Below, one piece after another: positions 8,568 through 17,476 of a stretch of 64,000 bases of DNA. The position numbers were made by a program, and so were the translations under genes. A model generated the notes under the pieces. That model was not told the DNA's origin. It saw only the letters and a list, made by a program, of their open reading frames with translations, and did no database searches. Origin of the DNA: an uncultured Allomuricauda sp. (GTDB taxonomy: Bacteria; Bacteroidota; Bacteroidia; Flavobacteriales; Flavobacteriaceae); contig NZ_CANLYK010000002.1 of the NCBI RefSeq assembly GCF_947495325.1, positions 62,001 through 126,000 on the forward strand. The letters are read 5' to 3'. Positions within the stretch are counted from its first letter, which is position 1. The number at the start of each line of letters is the position of its first letter.

Positions 8568-9050
8568 CTATTTTATATTTTCAATGTAGTTCGCAATTGC
8601 ATCTTCATTCAACTGAACAACATCCCAATCGCGCATTACATTAGCTCCTTTTTTCTCATAAAACTCAATTGCCGGTTCATTCCAATCCAGCACCTCCCAT
8701 GAAATCCTTTTCACACCCAATTTGTGCCCGTACTTTACAACTTCATTTAAAAGTGCAGTGCCAAGACCACTTCCTCTCATTTTTTGGGAAACGATTAAGT
8801 CCTCTAAATGGATTACGGGTCCTTTCCATGTGGAATATCTGGGGTACACAAGTGCAATTCCAACTATTTGGTTATCCAATTCCGCCACAAAACAATGAAA
8901 CAGCTTCTTTTCTCCAAAACCATCCTTTACCAAATCTTCTCTAGTAACCTCAACAGCTTGAGGCTCTTTCTCAAATAATGCCAATTCTTGAACAAGCCCT
9001 AGGACCTGTTCCATGTCTTCTGCCCGAGAATCTCTTATAGAATAATTCAT
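8568..9050 (-). CDS. GNAT N-acetyltransferase, diamine/thialysine-acetyltransferase-like
   Basis: A 160-residue protein from ATG 9050; an upstream in-frame ATG at 9071 would add seven Cys-containing residues and is less likely. It shows the acetyl-CoA loop MRGSGLGTALL after the LEDLIV strand, and the late WNEPAIEFYEKKGA signature of the spermidine/thialysine acetyltransferase (SSAT) subgroup. The SIRDSRAEDMEQVLGLVQEL start and the FEKEP element also fit that subgroup. It probably acetylates a small amine; the exact substrate is unknown. It is the first gene of the minus-strand run toward aspartate kinase. Confidence 0.8.
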   Translation of the reverse strand: MNYSIRDSRAEDMEQVLGLVQELALFEKEPQAVEVTREDLVKDGFGEKKLFHCFVAELDNQIVGIALVYPRYSTWKGPVIHLEDLIVSQKMRGSGLGTALLNEVVKYGHKLGVKRISWEVLDWNEPAIEFYEKKGANVMRDWDVVQLNEDAIANYIENIK

Positions 9051-9089
9051 GTTGTTACAAATAAAACACAAAGTTATAAATATCTAAAA

Positions 9090-9106
9090 TTTTCGCTTGG
9101 CGAAAA
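9090..9106. promoter_or_regulatory. Perfect hairpin in the GNAT/fbp divergent promoter region
   Basis: TTTTCGC-TTG-GCGAAAA is a perfect 7-bp inverted repeat in the 112-bp gap between two divergent genes. It lies just upstream of a TTG ... GATATTTG pair (TTG at 9110-9112) that could be the fbp promoter. It could be an operator; no known regulator motif is recognised. Confidence 0.35.
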
Positions 9107-9162
9107 CCTTGTAGTTTCACAAAATACCCGATATTTGTCCCCAAATAAAACACTTACCATCA

Positions 9163-10164
9163 ATGGATAAAAAAAACTTAACTCTCGGAGAGTTTATTAT
9201 TGAAAACCAAGATTCGTTTCAATATACTTCCGGGGAACTATCCAGGCTTTTAAATGGACTTAGGTTAGCTGCCAAAGTTGTGAATCATGAAGTGAACAAG
9301 GCAGGACTTGTGGATATTATCGGCGCTGCTGGCGATACAAATATTCAGGGGGAAAATCAACAAAAATTAGATGTTTTAGCTAACGAAAAGTTTATCCAAA
9401 CGTTATCCAAACGCGAAATTGTTTGTGGTATAGCTTCTGAAGAAGAGGATGACTTTATCAGTATAAATAGTTTTGATAAACAACATCAAAATAAATACAT
9501 TGTTCTAATTGATCCTTTGGACGGGTCTTCCAATATTGATGTAAATGTTTCTGTAGGAACCATATTTTCAATATACCGAAGAATTACTCCCGTGGGCACA
9601 CCTGTTACCATTGAAGATTTTTTGCAACCTGGAAAAAATCAAGTTGCTGCTGGTTATATTATCTATGGAACCTCAACAATGCTGGTATATACAACTGGTG
9701 ATGGTGTAAATGGATTTACCCTAAACCCAGCTCTGGGAACTTTTTATCTTTCCCATCCAAATATGGAATTCCCTGAAACAGGTAAAATTTATTCTGTTAA
9801 TGAGGGCAATTACGTACATTTTCCACAAGGGGTCAAGGATTATATCAAATACTGTCAGGAAGAAGAGGGGGATAGACCCTATACTTCACGTTATATTGGT
9901 TCCTTGGTATCCGATTTTCATAGAAATATGATTAAGGGCGGTATATATATGTATCCCAAAAGTAGTAAGGCCTCCAATGGCAAACTAAGATTACTTTATG
10001 AATGTAACCCAATGGCTTTTTTAGCGGAACAAGCAAAAGGAAAGGCCAGCAATGGACATCAGGCTATTATGGAAATTGAACCCACAGAATTACATGAACG
10101 TGTTCCTTTCTTTTGTGGAAGTAAAAAAATGGTAGATAAGGCCGAGGAATTTATGAACGCCTAA
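9163..10164 (+). CDS. fbp: Class I fructose-1,6-bisphosphatase
   Basis: A 333-residue cytosolic enzyme that hydrolyses fructose 1,6-bisphosphate in gluconeogenesis. The metal-binding signatures are visible: ASEEEDDF around residue 90 and the [12 protein letters not shown] block near residue 123, which is diagnostic for the inositol-monophosphatase superfamily FBPase. The C-terminal [20 protein letters not shown] block is that of class I enzymes. Length and start agree with the family. It diverges from the GNAT gene, and its stop codon abuts the convergent TerB stop. Confidence 0.95.
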   Translation: MDKKNLTLGEFIIENQDSFQYTSGELSRLLNGLRLAAKVVNHEVNKAGLVDIIGAAGDTNIQGENQQKLDVLANEKFIQTLSKREIVCGIASEEEDDFISINSFDKQHQNKYIVLIDPLDGSSNIDVNVSVGTIFSIYRRITPVGTPVTIEDFLQPGKNQVAAGYIIYGTSTMLVYTTGDGVNGFTLNPALGTFYLSHPNMEFPETGKIYSVNEGNYVHFPQGVKDYIKYCQEEEGDRPYTSRYIGSLVSDFHRNMIKGGIYMYPKSSKASNGKLRLLYECNPMAFLAEQAKGKASNGHQAIMEIEPTELHERVPFFCGSKKMVDKAEEFMNA

Positions 10165-10587
10165 TTACTTGTCCATTAAATATTGGTAGTCCTCAAAAGC
10201 AATTCTACCACAGAAAATATCATATGATTTTTCAATTATTTTCTTGGCTACGTCTGGAGCATACCCTAACCCAATGGCATATCGTTCAATAAGTCTCTCT
10301 TGACCGGCCTCTATAACCTGATCTGCAAACGCCATTTGGAAAAATTCAAAAAGACGTTTTAATCGCTTTTCACCGCTGTGGGGTGTTTGAATAGGATACT
10401 TATTTTCCTTTTTCATTACCTCCTTATACTCTTCATCGGTAATGTTCAATTTAAAGGCAAATTTATCAAGTATTGCTTTTTCTTCAGCGTTTATTACTCC
10501 ATCAACCGCGGCCAAAGTGGCTAAAGTGGCAAAATGGGCCAGGTTATGTCGTTGTTCACTGTGCTCGTAAAGATCAATTATTGGCAT
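10165..10587 (-). CDS. TerB-like family protein
   Basis: A 140-residue helical protein with the TerB signature: an early helix with AAVDGVINAEEKAILDKFA (acidic metal site) and a later AFADQVIEAGQERLIERYA helix. TerB was named from tellurite-resistance clusters, but solitary homologs like this are widespread and of unknown role, probably sensing metal or membrane stress in the cytoplasm. No other ter genes are nearby. It converges with fbp without any intergenic base. Confidence 0.75.
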   Translation of the reverse strand: MPIIDLYEHSEQRHNLAHFATLATLAAVDGVINAEEKAILDKFAFKLNITDEEYKEVMKKENKYPIQTPHSGEKRLKRLFEFFQMAFADQVIEAGQERLIERYAIGLGYAPDVAKKIIEKSYDIFCGRIAFEDYQYLMDK

Positions 10588-10694
10588 GTTTCAAATTTTC
10601 CTGCGCAAATATAAATCTTAAACTAGAAAGACCGTAAAATTATCACCAAAAGAAATTTGTAAATTTCATTCCATTTTGATTTAAAAAAAATCCA

Positions 10695-13157
10695 CTGCAA
10701 CAATCCGAACTGTTCCATATCGCAGAAAGCTGGTTTCACCAACAAGAATGGAAACCATTTCCTTTTCAAAAAGAAACATGGAAAGCATTTTTACAAGGGA
10801 AACATGGATTATTGAACGCACCAACGGGTAGCGGAAAAACATACGCATTGTGGTTTCCCATTGTATTGAACTACATAAAGAACAGCCCAGAGTATAAAAC
10901 CAAACATAAAAAGGGTCTCAAAGCCATTTGGATTACCCCCTTGCGAGCCTTGTCCCAAGAAATAAAGCAATCGGCAGAACGAATTACCCAAGATTTGGAA
11001 ACGCAAATGACCGTAGGTATTCGCACAGGAGATACCTCTACCAAGGAAAGGGCAAGACAAAAAACCGCAATGCCCGATTTGCTGATCACTACTCCAGAAA
11101 GTTTACAATTGTTGCTTTCCTCAAAAGGCTATGAAAAGGTTTTTAAAGACTGCTCTGCCATTGTAGTTGATGAATGGCATGAACTTTTGGGCACCAAAAG
11201 AGGGGTGCAAATGGAACTTGGACTATCACGGTTGAAAACAATTTGCGCAGATTTGAGAATATGGGGGATTTCCGCAACCATTGGCAATTTGGAACAAGCG
11301 CGTTCGGTTCTTTTGGGGCCAGCTTGCCCAGCTCATGAAAATTCGGTCTTGATCAAAGCCAAACTGAACAAGAAAATTACGGTGAAAAGTATCATTCCCA
11401 AACAAATGGAAACTTTTCCCTGGCGTGGACATTTAGGGCTTCATTTACTAGAAGATGTGATTCCCATAATCAACAAAAGTAAGACCACACTTCTCTTTAC
11501 AAACACCCGTAGCCAATGCGAAATATGGTTTCAGAAAATATTGGAAAAGCATCCAGAGTATGCTGGCGAGATAGCCATGCACCATGGCAGTATAAACAAG
11601 GAAACACGCCTCTGGGTAGAGCAAGCCATCCGCAACGAAAGTTTAAAAGCTGTTGTTTGCACCTCTAGTCTGGATTTGGGAGTCGATTTTGCTCCCGTGG
11701 AAACGGTGGTGCAAATTGGTGGGCCAAAAGGAGTTGCACGATTTTTGCAGCGGGCCGGGCGAAGTGGCCACCGACCTGGGAAAGAAAGTGTCATCCATTT
11801 TCTCCCCACCCATGCCATGGAACTTATTGAAGCATCCGCCATGCAAAAAGCGGTAAGGAACGCTGCGGTGGAAGATAGAATTCCGTACCTGAACAGTTTT
11901 GATGTACTGGTCCAATATTTGACCACTCTGGCCGTATCCGATGGTTTTTATCCTGATGTCATTTACCCTGAAATAAAACAGACCTTTTGTTACCAAGCCA
12001 TTTCTGACGAGCAGTGGCAATGGTTGTTAAATTTTATTGTGATGGGCAGCCAAAGCCTAAAAACCTATGATGAATATAAAAAGGTAGAAGTGGAGGAAGA
12101 TGGAAAATTCAAGGTGAACAACCGTGCCATTGCCATGCGTCATCGCTTTCAAATTGGAACCATTGTGGGTGATGCCGTTATTTCAGTTCGCTACCAAAAG
12201 GGAGGTTATATTGGCTCTATCGAAGAATATTTTATTTCAAAACTCACTCCTGGTGATGTTTTCACCTTTGCTGGCAGAAATTTAGAATTTATTCGCATAA
12301 AGGGAATGCAAGCCCATGTACGCAACTCTTCAAAAAGAACCAGTAAGGTACCAAGTTGGATGGGAGGCAGATTAAGCTTTTCGGCACAAATGTCCGAGCT
12401 GCTTCGTCAGGAATTATATACCGCTGAATTGGATTTTAAAAAACAATCGAAAGAAATAAAATCTTTAGCGCCCATGTTTACCAAACAGCGTGAAGAAAGT
12501 ATAATTCCAAAACCTAACGAATTCCTGATTGAAACCTTTAAATCCGACGATGGTTACCATCATATTTTCTATCCCTTTGAGGGTAGGGCAATCCATGAAG
12601 GAATGAGCAGCCTGTTGGCGTATCGGATAAGTTTGTTAACGCCAATAACTTGTTCTTTGGCCTTTAACGATTATGGGTTTGAACTATTATCCGACAAGGA
12701 AATCAACATTCAAGAAGTATTGGACAATAATTTGTTCACTCCTGAATACATGTTAAGCGATCTCCAAAAAAGTTTAAACTCCAACGAAATGGCAAAGCGA
12801 AAGTTTCGGGATGTTGCCGTTATTAGCGGAATGGTATTTACCGGCTATCCAGAGAAAGGCATTAAAATGAAACATCTACAAAGTAGTTCCCAACTCCTTT
12901 TTGATGTATTCAAGGATTTTGAGCCTGATAATCTCATGTACCAACAAGCCTTTACGGAAACCTTTGAACATCAATTGGAGGAAGGTCGATTGCGTTTGGC
13001 CTTGGAGCGTATTGCCCAACAAGAAACTGTATGGAAAAAGTGCCAGAATCCCACGCCGTTTTCATTCCCCATTATTACGGATAGGCTACGTGAAAAACTG
13101 TCCAATGAAAAACTGGCGGACCGAATAAAGCGTATGACCAAGATTTTGACCCGATGA
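10695..13157 (+). CDS. Lhr-like (ligase-associated DNA damage response) DEXH helicase, non-ATG start
   Basis: A large superfamily-2 helicase. Walker A is APTGSGKT (about residues 42-49 from the chosen start) and motif II is DEWH near residue 160. The later SATIGNLEQAR, TSSLDLGVDFAP and QRAGRSGHRPG blocks and a long C-terminal Lhr-type region are present. In-frame sequence back to the TGA at 10677 has no ATG, GTG or TTG before a TTG inside motif I, yet it encodes a conserved-looking N-terminus (ESWF...PFPFQ...W). CTG 10695 is therefore used as a tentative start (~820 residues); CTG 10710 is the alternative. PdeM overlaps it by 4 bp. The usual partner genes for ligase and exonuclease are absent. 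Confidence 0.85.
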   Translation: MQQSELFHIAESWFHQQEWKPFPFQKETWKAFLQGKHGLLNAPTGSGKTYALWFPIVLNYIKNSPEYKTKHKKGLKAIWITPLRALSQEIKQSAERITQDLETQMTVGIRTGDTSTKERARQKTAMPDLLITTPESLQLLLSSKGYEKVFKDCSAIVVDEWHELLGTKRGVQMELGLSRLKTICADLRIWGISATIGNLEQARSVLLGPACPAHENSVLIKAKLNKKITVKSIIPKQMETFPWRGHLGLHLLEDVIPIINKSKTTLLFTNTRSQCEIWFQKILEKHPEYAGEIAMHHGSINKETRLWVEQAIRNESLKAVVCTSSLDLGVDFAPVETVVQIGGPKGVARFLQRAGRSGHRPGKESVIHFLPTHAMELIEASAMQKAVRNAAVEDRIPYLNSFDVLVQYLTTLAVSDGFYPDVIYPEIKQTFCYQAISDEQWQWLLNFIVMGSQSLKTYDEYKKVEVEEDGKFKVNNRAIAMRHRFQIGTIVGDAVISVRYQKGGYIGSIEEYFISKLTPGDVFTFAGRNLEFIRIKGMQAHVRNSSKRTSKVPSWMGGRLSFSAQMSELLRQELYTAELDFKKQSKEIKSLAPMFTKQREESIIPKPNEFLIETFKSDDGYHHIFYPFEGRAIHEGMSSLLAYRISLLTPITCSLAFNDYGFELLSDKEINIQEVLDNNLFTPEYMLSDLQKSLNSNEMAKRKFRDVAVISGMVFTGYPEKGIKMKHLQSSSQLLFDVFKDFEPDNLMYQQAFTETFEHQLEEGRLRLALERIAQQETVWKKCQNPTPFSFPIITDRLREKLSNEKLADRIKRMTKILTR

Positions 13158-13786
13158 CACAAACCATCAACCTTCAAAATCAAGAATTCATCCTGCACCC
13201 ACTAGGCGGAATTTTCTGGGTAGAAAAATCCATGCTTTTGATTAGCGATGTCCATTTGGGCAAGGTTGCCCATTTTAGAAAATTTGGAGCCGCCGTTCCA
13301 CAAAAAGCGGTACATAAGAATTTCATATTGCTTGATGAAATTGTAAATCACTTTCAGCCCTTCCAGATTTGTTTTTTGGGCGATCTGTTCCATTCATCCC
13401 TAAACAAGGAATGGCAACTTTTTGAAAATTGGGTGAAAAAGACTCCCTCAGAAATAATTCTTATCGCCGGAAACCATGATATCATAGCGCCTGAAAAATT
13501 CGAAGGGTTGGATATTTCCATTTTTCAGGAGTTGATACTAGACCGTTTTTTATTGACACACCATCCCAAGGAACGGAAAGACTTGTTCAACTTTTGCGGC
13601 CATATACACCCAGCCATTACGTTGAAAGGCTTTGGAAGACAAAAGCTTAGGCTAGCTTGTTTTTTTAAGTCCAAGAACCAATTAATTTTCCCAGCTTTTG
13701 GAGAATTTACGGGTACTTATACCCTAAAACCAAAAAAAGGAGATGAGGTTTTTGCCATTGTGGAGGATGAAGTAGTAAAAGTTTAG
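13154..13786 (+). CDS. pdeM: PdeM, ligase-associated DNA damage response endonuclease (metallophosphoesterase)
   Basis: A 210-residue calcineurin-like phosphoesterase. It shows the ordered metal-binding motifs SDVHLGK, LGDLFHS, AGNHD and CGHIHPA, with HHPKE in between. Its start overlaps the helicase stop (ATGA), the standard arrangement for PdeM with the Lhr-like helicase. Family knowledge: bacterial operons of ATP-dependent DNA ligase, exonuclease, helicase and PdeM act in DNA damage repair. Its TAG stop is the first part of a dispersed repeat, so the original C-terminus may have been altered by that insertion. Confidence 0.9.
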   Translation: MTQTINLQNQEFILHPLGGIFWVEKSMLLISDVHLGKVAHFRKFGAAVPQKAVHKNFILLDEIVNHFQPFQICFLGDLFHSSLNKEWQLFENWVKKTPSEIILIAGNHDIIAPEKFEGLDISIFQELILDRFLLTHHPKERKDLFNFCGHIHPAITLKGFGRQKLRLACFFKSKNQLIFPAFGEFTGTYTLKPKKGDEVFAIVEDEVVKV

Positions 13787-13854
13787 ATTTCTCAATCGGT
13801 ATTGCCTCATTTCGAAATGACAAACTAGTCATTTCGAACGAATGTGAGAAATCT
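13785..13854. repeat. Dispersed palindromic element (inverted dimer)
   Basis: AGATTTCTCA (13785-13794) is matched by TGAGAAATCT (13845-13854). Between them lie CATTTCGAAATGAC and GTCATTTCGAACGAATG in opposite orientation. The right half, read in reverse, nearly equals the element at 17297-17323. The left end supplies the TAG stop of pdeM. Confidence 0.8.
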
Positions 13855-13911
13855 ATATTTGCTATTGCAAACAAGTACACATCAATCTATATTTGCCACA
13901 AAGTTTTTAGG

Positions 13912-16900
13912 TTGACCAAAACCTCCATTTTAGAACTTTTTGCACAGTCTCCACAACTTGGGAAACTGCAAAATGCTATTGCCCAACCTCTCGACTCCGC
14001 TCGAGGTGACATCAAAAAAATCAATCTAAAAGGCCTAACAGGATCCTCACTTTCCTTTGTCATCTCGTCTACTTTTAAGCAAAATGAAGTTCCTTTTTTG
14101 GTTTTGTTGAACGATAAGGAAGAAGCTGCCTACTATCTTAATGACCTAGAGCAATTAATCGGTGAAAATGAAGTGCTTTTTTACCCAGGGAGTTATCGCA
14201 GGCCCTACCAAATTGAAGAAACGGACAATGCCAATGTATTACTGCGGGCCGAGGTCTTGAACAGAATAAATTCTCGCAAGAAACCGGCAGTAATCGTTAC
14301 CTACCCTGATGCACTTTTTGAAAAAGTGGTCACCAGAAAAGAACTGGACAAAAACACCCTAAAAATTAAACTTGAGGATACACTCTCACTTGATTTTTTA
14401 AATGAGGTACTTTTTGAATACCAATTTAAACGGGTGGATTTTGTAACGGAGCCTGGGGAGTTTTCCGTTCGGGGAGGTATTGTGGATGTGTTTTCCTTCT
14501 CGCATGACGAACCCTATCGAATCGAGTTTTTTGGAGATGAAGTGGAAAGCATCAGAACCTTTGATGTGGAAACTCAACTGTCAACGGATAAAGTAAAGAA
14601 GATTACCATCATTCCCAATGTAGAAAATAAGTTTTTACAGGAATCACGGGAAAGTTTCTTAAAATATATTTCACCCAAGACCGTCATCTTTTCCAAGAAC
14701 TTGGATTTGGTATTTAACCGAATCGACTCCAATTTTGGCAAGGCCAAGGAAAACTTCACCAAACTCAGTGAAGAAATAAAACACGCCAAACCAGAGGAGC
14801 TTTTTGTGGATTCAACTTTGCTCAAAAAACAGCTTGACGGGTTTTCGTTAGTGGAAATGGATACAAAGGGAGACCTCTCGACTGCGCTCGAGGTGACATT
14901 TAACACCAAGCCGCAGCCTTCTTTCAATAAAAAATTTGACCTACTCATTGAAAACCTGAATGAGAATCATTCTGATGGTTTTACCAATTATATTTTCTGT
15001 TCCACGGAACAACAAGCCAAACGTTTTCATGATATTTTTGAAGAGGTTGAGGAAACAGTCCACTATAAGACCATTGTTTTTCCATTGTATCAAGGATTTA
15101 TGGACCATGATTTAAAACTGGCCTGTTATACCGACCATCAAATCTTTGAACGTTATCATAAATTCAGTTTAAAGAATGGCTACGCCAAAAAACAGGCCAT
15201 TACACTCAAGGAACTCAATAAGTTGGAAATTGGGGATTATGTTACCCATATAGACCATGGTATTGGCAAATTTGGTGGACTGCAAAAAATAGATGTAGAA
15301 GGCAAAAAACAGGAAGCCATTAAATTAATGTACGGCGAACGCGATATTCTTTATGTGAGCATTCACTCCCTCCATAAAATCTCCAAGTTTAATGGGAAGG
15401 ATGGTGCGCCGCCAAAAATCTATAAACTAGGTTCTGCTGCTTGGAAAAAACTCAAACAGAAGACCAAAAGTCGGGTTAAAAAAATTGCCTTCGACCTTAT
15501 TAAAGTATATGCGAAACGCCGGTTGGAAAAAGGATTTCAGTATGCTCCGGACAGTTACCTGCAGCACGAACTTGAGGCCTCATTTATCTACGAAGACACC
15601 CCGGATCAAGAGAAATCCACCCAGGATGTAAAGAAGGATATGGAAAGTGAACGCCCAATGGATCGTCTGATCTGCGGGGATGTTGGCTTCGGGAAAACTG
15701 AGGTTGCCATTCGTGCCGCATTTAAGGCCGTGGACAATGGTAAGCAAGTGGCTGTATTGGTGCCTACCACCATTTTGGCATTTCAACACAACAATACCTT
15801 TAAAAAGCGATTGGGAGAGCTGCCGGTTACCGTAGACTATTTAAACCGGTTCCGAACGGCCAAAGAAAAACGGGAAATCCACGAACAATTGGCAGCCGGG
15901 AAAATCGACATTATTATAGGAACACACCAATTGGTCAACAAAAATGTGCAGTTTAAGGATTTGGGATTGCTTATAGTTGATGAGGAGCAAAAATTTGGGG
16001 TAGCCGTGAAGGACAAATTAAAATCGATAAAGGAAAATGTGGACGTACTGACCTTGACTGCCACGCCCATTCCGCGAACATTACAGTTCAGTTTGATGGC
16101 CGCCCGGGATCTTTCAGTTATCAATACCCCTCCTCCCAACCGCTATCCCATTGAAAGTAGAGTAATTCGATTTAATGAGGAAATTATAAGGGATGCGGTG
16201 TCCTATGAGATCCAACGTGGTGGACAGGTATTCTTTATCCATAACCGTATTGAGAATATCAAGGAAGTTGCCGGTATGATCCAGCGTTTGGTCCCCGATG
16301 CCAAAATCGGTATTGGCCATGGGCAATTGGAAGGCAAAAAACTGGAACAATTAATGCTCGCCTTTATGAACGGGGAGTTTGATGTACTCGTCTCCACCAC
16401 TATTGTGGAAAGCGGTTTGGATGTTACCAATGCCAATACCATTTTCATTCATAACGCCAATAATTTTGGTTTGAGCGACCTGCACCAAATGCGTGGTCGC
16501 GTAGGTCGAAGCAACAAAAAAGCTTTCTGTTTCTTCATCACCCCTCCATACGAAGTAATGACTCCAGATGCCCGAAAACGCATTGAAGCCCTAGAACAAT
16601 TTACGGAGCTGGGAAGCGGTTTCAACATTGCCATGAAAGATTTGGAGATTCGCGGTGCAGGAGATTTGCTGGGCGGTGAACAAAGTGGATTCATTAACGA
16701 AATTGGTTTTGAGACTTATCAAAAAATCCTGGCCGAGGCCATTGAGGAACTCAAGGAAAATGAATTTAAGGAGTTGTATGAGGAGGTTGAAGGGCCACAG
16801 GAAAAAGTATACGTCAAAGACACTCAACTGGATACCGATTTTGAATTGCTCTTCCCTGATGATTACATTAATAATATTACGGAACGCTTAAACCTCTACA

Positions 16901-17298
16901 CCCAACTCAATACAGTTGACAATGAAGAGGCACTGATCACCTTTGAAAAGGAACTGGTTGATCGTTTTGGCGAGCTTCCGACCCAAGCGGTGGATTTGTT
17001 GAACTCTGTTCGTATTAAATGGATTGCCAACAGTATTGGTTTGGAACGGGTAATTTTAAAGAAAGGAAAGTTCCTGGGGTATTTTATTGCGGACCAACAA
17101 TCCGATTTTTATCAAAGCTTAGCTTTTACCCAGGTATTACAATACGTTCAAACAAATCCCAATATCTGCCAGCTTAAGGAAAAACAAACCCGAAATGGAT
17201 TGCGGTTGTTGTTGATTTTTGATGGGATTGATTCTGTTGAGAAGGCTTTGGGGGTTTTGGGGCCTTTTTATGTTGAAAAGAAATTGTCCCTTAACTAG
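13912..17298 (+). CDS. mfd: Transcription-repair coupling factor Mfd
   Basis: A 1128-residue ATP-dependent translocase that removes stalled RNA polymerase and recruits UvrA. The N-terminal UvrB-like module is present (GSYRRPYQ, FSVRGGIVDVFSF), followed by the RNA-polymerase-interacting CarD/TRCF domain (EIGDYVTHIDHGIGKFGG). The motor has Walker A GDVGFGKTEV near residue 590, DEEQ near 690 and RGRVGRSNKKAF, and a C-terminal TRCF domain closes the protein. The start is TTG 13912; no ATG lies upstream in frame. Two copies of a palindromic repeat are carried inside the reading frame, in different phases. Its TAG stop also overlaps a repeat. Confidence 0.95.
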   Translation: MTKTSILELFAQSPQLGKLQNAIAQPLDSARGDIKKINLKGLTGSSLSFVISSTFKQNEVPFLVLLNDKEEAAYYLNDLEQLIGENEVLFYPGSYRRPYQIEETDNANVLLRAEVLNRINSRKKPAVIVTYPDALFEKVVTRKELDKNTLKIKLEDTLSLDFLNEVLFEYQFKRVDFVTEPGEFSVRGGIVDVFSFSHDEPYRIEFFGDEVESIRTFDVETQLSTDKVKKITIIPNVENKFLQESRESFLKYISPKTVIFSKNLDLVFNRIDSNFGKAKENFTKLSEEIKHAKPEELFVDSTLLKKQLDGFSLVEMDTKGDLSTALEVTFNTKPQPSFNKKFDLLIENLNENHSDGFTNYIFCSTEQQAKRFHDIFEEVEETVHYKTIVFPLYQGFMDHDLKLACYTDHQIFERYHKFSLKNGYAKKQAITLKELNKLEIGDYVTHIDHGIGKFGGLQKIDVEGKKQEAIKLMYGERDILYVSIHSLHKISKFNGKDGAPPKIYKLGSAAWKKLKQKTKSRVKKIAFDLIKVYAKRRLEKGFQYAPDSYLQHELEASFIYEDTPDQEKSTQDVKKDMESERPMDRLICGDVGFGKTEVAIRAAFKAVDNGKQVAVLVPTTILAFQHNNTFKKRLGELPVTVDYLNRFRTAKEKREIHEQLAAGKIDIIIGTHQLVNKNVQFKDLGLLIVDEEQKFGVAVKDKLKSIKENVDVLTLTATPIPRTLQFSLMAARDLSVINTPPPNRYPIESRVIRFNEEIIRDAVSYEIQRGGQVFFIHNRIENIKEVAGMIQRLVPDAKIGIGHGQLEGKKLEQLMLAFMNGEFDVLVSTTIVESGLDVTNANTIFIHNANNFGLSDLHQMRGRVGRSNKKAFCFFITPPYEVMTPDARKRIEALEQFTELGSGFNIAMKDLEIRGAGDLLGGEQSGFINEIGFETYQKILAEAIEELKENEFKELYEEVEGPQEKVYVKDTQLDTDFELLFPDDYINNITERLNLYTQLNTVDNEEALITFEKELVDRFGELPTQAVDLLNSVRIKWIANSIGLERVILKKGKFLGYFIADQQSDFYQSLAFTQVLQYVQTNPNICQLKEKQTRNGLRLLLIFDGIDSVEKALGVLGPFYVEKKLSLN
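13986..14012 (+). repeat. Palindromic repeat inside mfd (frame 1)
   Basis: A 27-bp element with the core TCGACTCCGCTCGAGGTGAC lies inside the Mfd N-terminus and is read as PLDSARGD. It differs by one base from the copy at 14873-14899 but is translated in another reading phase. Confidence 0.85.
14873..14899 (+). repeat. Palindromic repeat inside mfd (frame 2)
   Basis: A second copy of the same 27-bp element (core TCGACTGCGCTCGAGGTGAC), here read as DLSTALEVT in the UvrB-like region. The phase relative to the gene start differs from the copy at 13986-14012, and neither phase holds a stop. Confidence 0.85.
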
Positions 17299-17323
17299 AT
17301 TTCTCACATTTGCTCGAAATGAC
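17297..17323 (+). repeat. Dispersed repeat at the mfd stop codon
   Basis: The AGATTTCTCACATTTGCTCG core followed by AAATGAC is nearly identical to the inverted right half of the element at 13785-13854. It begins within the mfd TAG stop codon. Confidence 0.8.
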
Positions 17324-17337
17324 TAAAACATCTCAAT

Positions 17338-17371
17338 GTCATTCCGACAGAGCGTAGCGACGAGGAATCTC
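17338..17371 (+). repeat. Dispersed repeat of the CATTCCGAC / GAGGAATCTC type
   Basis: GTCATTCCGAC ... AGCGTAGCGACGAGGAATCT is a second flavour of short hairpin-forming repeat commonly seen between flavobacterial genes. It lies between two AGATTTCTC-type copies in the mfd-Dph6 gap. Confidence 0.7.
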
Positions 17372-17388
17372 AAAATCAGATTGAAAAA

Positions 17389-17423
17389 AGATTTCTCACC
17401 ACCTTTAGTGGGTTCGAAATGAC
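17389..17423 (+). repeat. Dispersed repeat with internal hairpin
   Basis: It has AGATTTCTCA at the left end and TTCGAAATGAC at the right end, like the copy at 17297-17323. The centre is different and forms a CCACCTTTAGTGG hairpin. It is the third element in a 178-bp intergenic gap. Confidence 0.75.
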
Positions 17424-17476
17424 TTAGAAATACCAACCCTATTTTATTCCACCCCACAAAGTAATATCTTCGGGCT

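Noticed and set aside
10165-10587. TerB as part of a tellurite-resistance or phage-defence cluster
   Set aside because: No terC, terD/E or other ter genes are nearby; the gene appears solitary.
11531-12020. Overlapping antisense open frames within the helicase gene
   Set aside because: They mirror conserved helicase codons and have no start context or family similarity.
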